Source of the DNA: Gracilimonas sp964505215
GTDB taxonomy: Bacteria; Bacteroidota; Rhodothermia; Balneolales; Balneolaceae
Assembly: GCA_964505215.1 (NCBI GenBank)
Contig: CAZDGU010000003.1
Coordinates: 268,569 to 332,568, forward strand
Reading direction: 5' to 3'
Length of the DNA: 64,000 nucleotides
Both the position numbers and the translations under genes were made by a program. Of the stretch, positions 63,223 to 64,000 are shown piece after piece. Numbering within the stretch: the stretch's first letter is position 1; every line of letters starts with the position of its first letter. The notes under the pieces were generated by a model. The model saw only the letters and a program-made list of their open reading frames with translations, had not been told where the DNA came from and made no database searches.

Positions 63223-63395
63223 CCGTCATTGCGAGGAGTCAGCCAAGCCGAAAGCAGGTCCAAAAATCCACACCGACGCGGCAATCTCCTTGAAGCGGCT
63301 TAGGATGTTAAGCAACGAAACCCTTAGCAAGTGCGCATCCACACAAAAACAGATTGCCACGGCCTTTGCTATCGCCGAAGGCCTCGCAATGACGG
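63223..63395. mobile_element. MITE-like element with 14-bp terminal inverted repeats
   Basis: CCGTCATTGCGAGG (63223-63236) and CCTCGCAATGACGG (63382-63395) are perfect inverted ends of a 173-bp unit with no gene. Subterminal GGCAATCT (63280-63287) and AGATTGCC (63351-63358) are also inverted, and GGCCTT/AAGGCC (63361-63366, 63378-63383) forms a hairpin near the right end. The same CATTGCGAGG text is a common intergenic repeat in many bacteria. The clean ends suggest a non-autonomous element. Confidence 0.8.
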
Positions 63396-63441
63396 TCGTT
63401 GGGGAGAATGTTTAGAACCACAAACTGCCAACTAATACAAT

Positions 63442-64000
63442 CCGTCATTGCGAGGAGTCAGTCAAGCCGAAAGCAGGCCCAAAATCCCTGCCGACGCGGC
63501 AATCTCCCCGAAACGACTCATGTGGTAAACAACGCTATTGATAAGGACATAGATTCTTGAAATACATTTACTCCTCTTCATCAAACTTCTTAAACCCCCT
63601 AGGTATTAAATCTTCAAATAAATCACGCCATGTAGGATTAAAAGAATCAATCAAATCGATCTTCTTCTGCCTTGAACCCGCTTTTATTTGCTTTTCCCTT
63701 TCAATAGCATAAATAGCTTCACCGGGACCCTCATAGTAAACCAGTTTATCAACATTATATTTTTTAGTAAACCCGTCATAGGTCTTGTTTTTATGTTTCC
63801 AAACGCGATTTAATAAATCACTGCTTACACCGGTGTAAATCACAGTGTGATTTTTATTGGTAAGCATGTAAACATACAAGTCTTTTCTATTATCCATAGT
63901 TGATTATAATAAAAACATCATTAAACAACGTAGCCGTTGACAAAAGCGCATCCACACAAAAACAGATTGCCACGGCCTTTGCTATCGCCGAAGGCCTCGC
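63442..64000. mobile_element. Second CATTGCGAGG element, split around a GIY-YIG gene (right end beyond window)
   Basis: The left part (63442 to about 63545) starts with the same 14-bp end and aligns with element 1. The right part resumes at about 63920, and 63946-64000 is identical to 63333-63387 over 55 bp. Between them lies the GIY-YIG gene. TAAACAACG occurs on both sides (63526-63534 and 63922-63930) and fits either a 9-bp target duplication or an internal repeat. The expected right terminus would fall just past 64000. Confidence 0.75.
63568..63897 (-). CDS. Single-domain GIY-YIG endonuclease
   Basis: A 109-residue GIY-YIG domain protein of the YhbQ/UvrC-domain-like type: VYMLTNKNHTVIYTGVSSDL (the GIY..YIG pair as VYM and YTG), the catalytic R in NRVWKHK, and E in VDKLVYYEGPGEAIYAIERE with IKAGSRQKKIDLI. 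No other domain is present. Such nucleases cut DNA, often in homing or repair contexts. It lies between the two halves of a terminal-repeat element, so mobility of the gene is likely. Confidence 0.9.
   Translation of the reverse strand: MDNRKDLYVYMLTNKNHTVIYTGVSSDLLNRVWKHKNKTYDGFTKKYNVDKLVYYEGPGEAIYAIEREKQIKAGSRQKKIDLIDSFNPTWRDLFEDLIPRGFKKFDEEE

Noticed and set aside
62007..63395. CRISPR array
   Set aside because: Repeats are few, long, irregularly spaced and hairpin-rich; there are no regular short repeats with unique spacers and no cas genes.

Overview
The window looks like chromosome from a free-living, heterotrophic bacterium of the Bacteroidota/Balneolota neighbourhood (Balneola- or Gracilimonas-like). 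The grounds are a moderate GC content, many outer-membrane-type lipoproteins, a DUF4296 lipoprotein, a DPP IV-type S9 peptidase, a short LeuA, and a Bacteroidetes-style promoter motif (TTTG, about 20 nt, then a TAnnTTTG-like box) in front of the ilv operon. This placement is inferred from gene content, not from a marker-gene phylogeny.

Layout. 1-1.7 kb: end of the succinate dehydrogenase/fumarate reductase operon (sdhA tail, sdhB). 1.7-4.3 kb: a PLP enzyme and a GNAT acetyltransferase set among palindromic intergenic repeats. 4.3-11.1 kb: branched-chain amino acid operon ilvD-ilvB-ilvN-ilvC-ilvA (minus strand), headed by a previously uncalled 24-codon Ile-rich leader peptide and a terminator/antiterminator, i.e. 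a ribosome-mediated attenuator. 12.9-17.2 kb: leuA-leuC-leuD-leuB (plus strand), which completes leucine synthesis. 18-24.9 kb: GH114-like lipoprotein, RecQ, SDR, CoaX, uridine kinase, cell-wall amidase. 25.2-31 kb: a 1010-residue coiled-coil P-loop ATPase coupled to an MscS channel and an M49-like metallopeptidase. 31-38.5 kb: exonuclease, asparaginase, EF-G paralogue, eRF1-like protein, phosphohexomutase. 38.8-39.3 kb: a decayed PemK/MazF-type toxin-antitoxin pair. 39.3-46 kb: NfeD/SPFH pair, aldo-keto reductase, small membrane cytochrome-like protein, LOG protein, cysteine desulfurase. 45.8-61.8 kb: mostly housekeeping genes (pgk, pheA, xseA, pyrC, tsaB, accD, DPP IV, obgE, dprA).

61.8-64 kb is an accessory nest of repeats. 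Two 309-bp direct repeats that differ at one position bracket a ParE/RelE-type toxin-antitoxin pair. Inside them sits a multi-hairpin element, also found at 52.3 kb, whose stems differ between loci by compensated base pairs. Next to it is a 173-bp element with 14-bp perfect terminal inverted repeats, and a second copy of that element is split around a single-domain GIY-YIG nuclease gene. This looks like a MITE-like family with a nuclease-carrying relative.

How the genes work together: the ilv and leu operons together make isoleucine, valine and leucine. The attenuator lets isoleucyl-tRNA shortage open the ilv operon, while LeuA lacks the usual C-terminal feedback domain. No tRNA, rRNA or CRISPR array was recognised by eye.
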